NCBI RefSeq assembly: GCF_024172165.1 | Contig: NZ_JAMZEB010000001.1 | Location: 186,001-250,000 of the forward strand | Length of the DNA stretch: 64,000 nt | From: Nonomuraea thailandensis | GTDB taxonomy: Bacteria; Actinomycetota; Actinomycetes; Streptosporangiales; Streptosporangiaceae | Direction of reading: 5' to 3' | In this document: piece after piece, positions 62,432 to 64,000 of the stretch | Numbering within the stretch: the stretch's first letter is position 1 | How the letters are laid out: each line of letters begins with the position of its first letter | Translations under genes and position numbers: made by a program | Notes under the pieces: generated by a model | The model's input: only the letters and a program-made list of their open reading frames with translations | The model's database searches: none | Told to the model about the DNA's origin: nothing

Positions 62432-63010
62432 CTACCGCGGTGTGCTGGCGTCAGGGACAAAGGCGGCGCCGTGGCCGGGGACCACGATGTCGGCCACCGC
62501 CAGTACTCGCTCTCGGCCGAGGTGCAGCGCATCGAGGTCGACGGCGTGCCTGTCTCCTGCGGACGTGGCGTCATTCCACACATGGGTGTAGGCCACGACC
62601 TCGTCCGGAGTGCCGACGAGCGTGGTGATGTCCTCGCGCGTGTGACCAGGTGTCCTGATCAGCTTGATCGATGGCGAGAGCTCATAGCCCTCGGCGTCAC
62701 GCCAGATCCACCGATCTCCGGAGTAGATCGCCCAGTGGTCATGAAATCTGGCATGCGGAAACAACGCCGCGTTCAGTGTGTGATCGGGATGATGATGGCT
62801 GAAGACGACGTCGGTCACCGACTCGGGCGTCACGCCCAGTTCCCTCAACGGATCGAGAATGAGCGACCGGTGTTTCACCATGCCCGGATCGGTGACCAGG
62901 CGGATGGGACCGTCCTCAACATATCCGACCGTGCTCGCTACACCGTCGCTGCCGTACCCCTCGTACAGGACGGTGTACGAGGCCGTCCTGGCGGCGGGAA
63001 AGTCACTCAT
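62432..63010 (-). CDS. Metallo-beta-lactamase-fold hydrolase, 192 aa
   Basis: I chose ATG 63010 (MSDFPAARTASYTVLYEG) because AGGGGA precedes it; 63022 is possible. Zinc-binding motif SHHHPDHTLNAALFPHARFH (HxHxDH), further ligands in LIRTPGHTREDITTLVGTP (H) and an acidic residue in VYTHVWND, and a second His near GHGAAFVPD. The fold is complete but short (~190 residues), like small lactonase/glyoxalase-type members. Its substrate is unknown. Confidence 0.8.
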   Translation of the reverse strand: MSDFPAARTASYTVLYEGYGSDGVASTVGYVEDGPIRLVTDPGMVKHRSLILDPLRELGVTPESVTDVVFSHHHPDHTLNAALFPHARFHDHWAIYSGDRWIWRDAEGYELSPSIKLIRTPGHTREDITTLVGTPDEVVAYTHVWNDATSAGDRHAVDLDALHLGRERVLAVADIVVPGHGAAFVPDASTPR

Positions 63011-63204
63011 CGGTCCCCTCATATGTCTTGCCTGCGCTCCGCCCATGTCGGCGCCCCCTCTGCCCTTTGAGCAGTTGGGACGGCATGGATGGCGCGCCCC
63101 TTCGCATCGCCCTGTGAATCCGGGCCAGCCCACAGCGCCCGCCTGACAAGGAGCATGGAAGAGTCCATGGCTGCGCACAACCCGTCCTCCTGCCATATGT
63201 CGCA

Positions 63205-63546
63205 GGATTCCTGCCAACGCTGCATTGTCTGCGTGCCGCCGGGGCAAGATCGACGCCTGCATCCGCTATCTGGCCGGCCTTACCGCTTTCCTGCGCTACG
63301 ACCAGGCCCTGGCGAAGGGATGGCCGATCGCCACGGGTGTTATCGAGGGCACCTGCCGCCACCTGATCGATGATCGCCTGGACATCACCGGTGCTCGCTG
63401 GGGCGTGGCCGGAGCCGAGCCGTCCTGAACTCCGCGCCCTGATCACTAACGGTGACCTCGCCGCCTATTGGCACCATCACCCCGTCCAGGAGCACCACCG
63501 CGTCCACCATGCCCGCTACCGGGATGCGTACGACCTCACCACTTGA
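63205..63546 (+). pseudogene. ISKra4 family transposase C-terminal fragment
   Basis: KIDACIRYLAGLTAFLRYDQ, ALAKGWPIATGVIEGTCRHL, IDDRLDITGARWGVAGAEP, then a shift near 63430 and LRALITNGDLAAYWHHHPVQ, EHHRVHHARYRD to TGA at 63544. GWPIATGVIEGxCRHLxxDRxDITGARWG is the ISKra4 signature. Upstream parts absent. Confidence 0.8.
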
Positions 63547-63578
63547 TCACCCAATGAACCGCAGGAACCAACCCCCCT

Positions 63579-63840
63579 TCATTCCCGCCGGCGCAGCAGC
63601 GCCAGAGCGATGGCGACGTGGACAGGTTCGAGTGCGGTCTTGCCGTCTTCGATATCCCAGAGGGCGTTTTGCAGCACGCGGCCGAGGGTCCATCCGACTG
63701 CTCGCCCTCGGTCGAGGCCGAGGACCTCGGTCAGCAGGTCGAAGCGGCGCAGCACCGCGCGAGCCACATCACCGGTGGCCTCCACCTCCTCCCACCGGTT
63801 GTCCTGTGCCGGCAGCGACTCAAACCCCGGCTGGCCCGCC
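63579..63840 (-). pseudogene. C-terminal fragment of an APH-type antibiotic kinase
   Basis: NRWEEVEATGDVARAVLRRF, DLLTEVLGLDRGRAVGWTLG, RVLQNALWDIEDGKTALEPV and ALALLRRRE match, as I recall, the last helices of aminoglycoside/hydroxyurea phosphotransferase-like proteins. The frame ends at a normal stop (63579) but is cut upstream where the MFS fragment begins. Confidence 0.5.
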
Positions 63841-63869
63841 TGCGCTTCAGGGGCAATGGCGGCACTGCT

Positions 63870-64000
63870 GGAATCGTTCAGGTGGGGGCGGCGTTCCGGA
63901 TCGCCGTGCCCGTGATGGCGGGCGGGCCGTTGCTGCTCCCGGAGTACCGCGGCACCACCGCCGGGCGGCCGGACCTGGTCAGCGTCGTGCTCGTCGGCTC
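63870..64000 (+). CDS. Fragment of an MFS exporter running off the right edge
   Basis: AFRIAVPVMAGGPLLLPEYR and GTTAGRPDLVSVVLVGS resemble the PVM..L.LGP.LLPEYRDP-AGR-DL segment of DHA2-type exporters (after transmembrane helix 6). No start is visible; it continues beyond 64000 or is itself broken. Confidence 0.45.

Noticed and set aside
1..64000. CRISPR array or cas genes
   Set aside because: No regularly spaced direct repeats and no Cas motifs were noticed on either strand.

Overview
The window is G+C-rich actinomycete DNA. Third codon positions are almost all G or C, GTG starts are common, and the gene families are typical of soil actinomycetes. A Streptosporangiales-type host such as Nonomuraea or Streptosporangium is my guess, not something the sequence proves. 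I see no rRNA, tRNA or CRISPR array. The window is an accessory region: one compact conjugation-type module on the left, then about 50 kb in which intact operons alternate with insertion sequences, insertion-sequence scraps and broken genes.

1-12 kb: a conjugative/mobilisable module. Small ORFs (261-2378) lead to a striking symmetrical control unit. A helix-turn-helix gene (3543-3953) sits between two 89-bp near-identical inverted copies of a promoter/leader (3443-3531 and 3958-4046), and the arms drive outward genes on both sides. A probably autoregulated gene of unknown function (4526-5161) follows, then a 26-bp-stem palindrome (5562-5617), then a 1761-residue MobF relaxase-helicase of TraA type (5728-11013). 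A frameshifted NERD-domain gene closes the module.

12-21.4 kb: an insertion-sequence graveyard. Two IS5-type elements with readable ends, an IS256 element and a third IS5-type transposase lie among remnants of IS110, IS30, IS3, a serine resolvase and another IS5. Passenger genes are a quinone-oxidoreductase-like gene divergent from an HxlR regulator with an early stop codon, and an ArsR-like repressor with its own operator.

21.4-28 kb: an MFS exporter and a TPR-repeat protein form an operon. It is preceded by a 24-codon ORF with a strong ribosome binding site, a possible precursor or signalling peptide. A flavin/PNPOx-type protein, two broken RibD/DHFR-like genes and an ECF sigma factor with an altered C-terminus follow.

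28-48 kb: a decayed secreted-carbohydrate locus. It holds LamG/F5/8-type C modules (broken), an intact GH43 enzyme, DUF5648-type secreted proteins, a shattered GH99-like gene, a second F5/8-type gene split by a complete IS3-type element, and an intact 736-residue secreted beta-helix protein. Between them are a broken AbiEii-type nucleotidyltransferase with a coupled partner, a small Cys/His-rich protein, and an intact SRPBCC-ArsR pair with twin palindromic operators followed by an MFS exporter and an SDR.

48-64 kb: an IS481 remnant, an oxidoreductase divergent from a GlxA-type regulator, a lone sugar-binding lipoprotein, a tiny secreted peptide gene, IS30/IS630/IS1182/IS3/ISKra4 remnants, a beta-propeller lipoprotein, a broken SnoaL-like gene, another quinone oxidoreductase, a broken Liv-type ABC operon, a metallo-beta-lactamase-fold hydrolase, and fragments of an APH kinase and an MFS exporter at the right edge.

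Many genes carry one or more frameshifts, and at least four carry a stop where the family has tryptophan. Either the region is in real decay or the read-through quality is poor. I treat these genes as broken but name the parent family.
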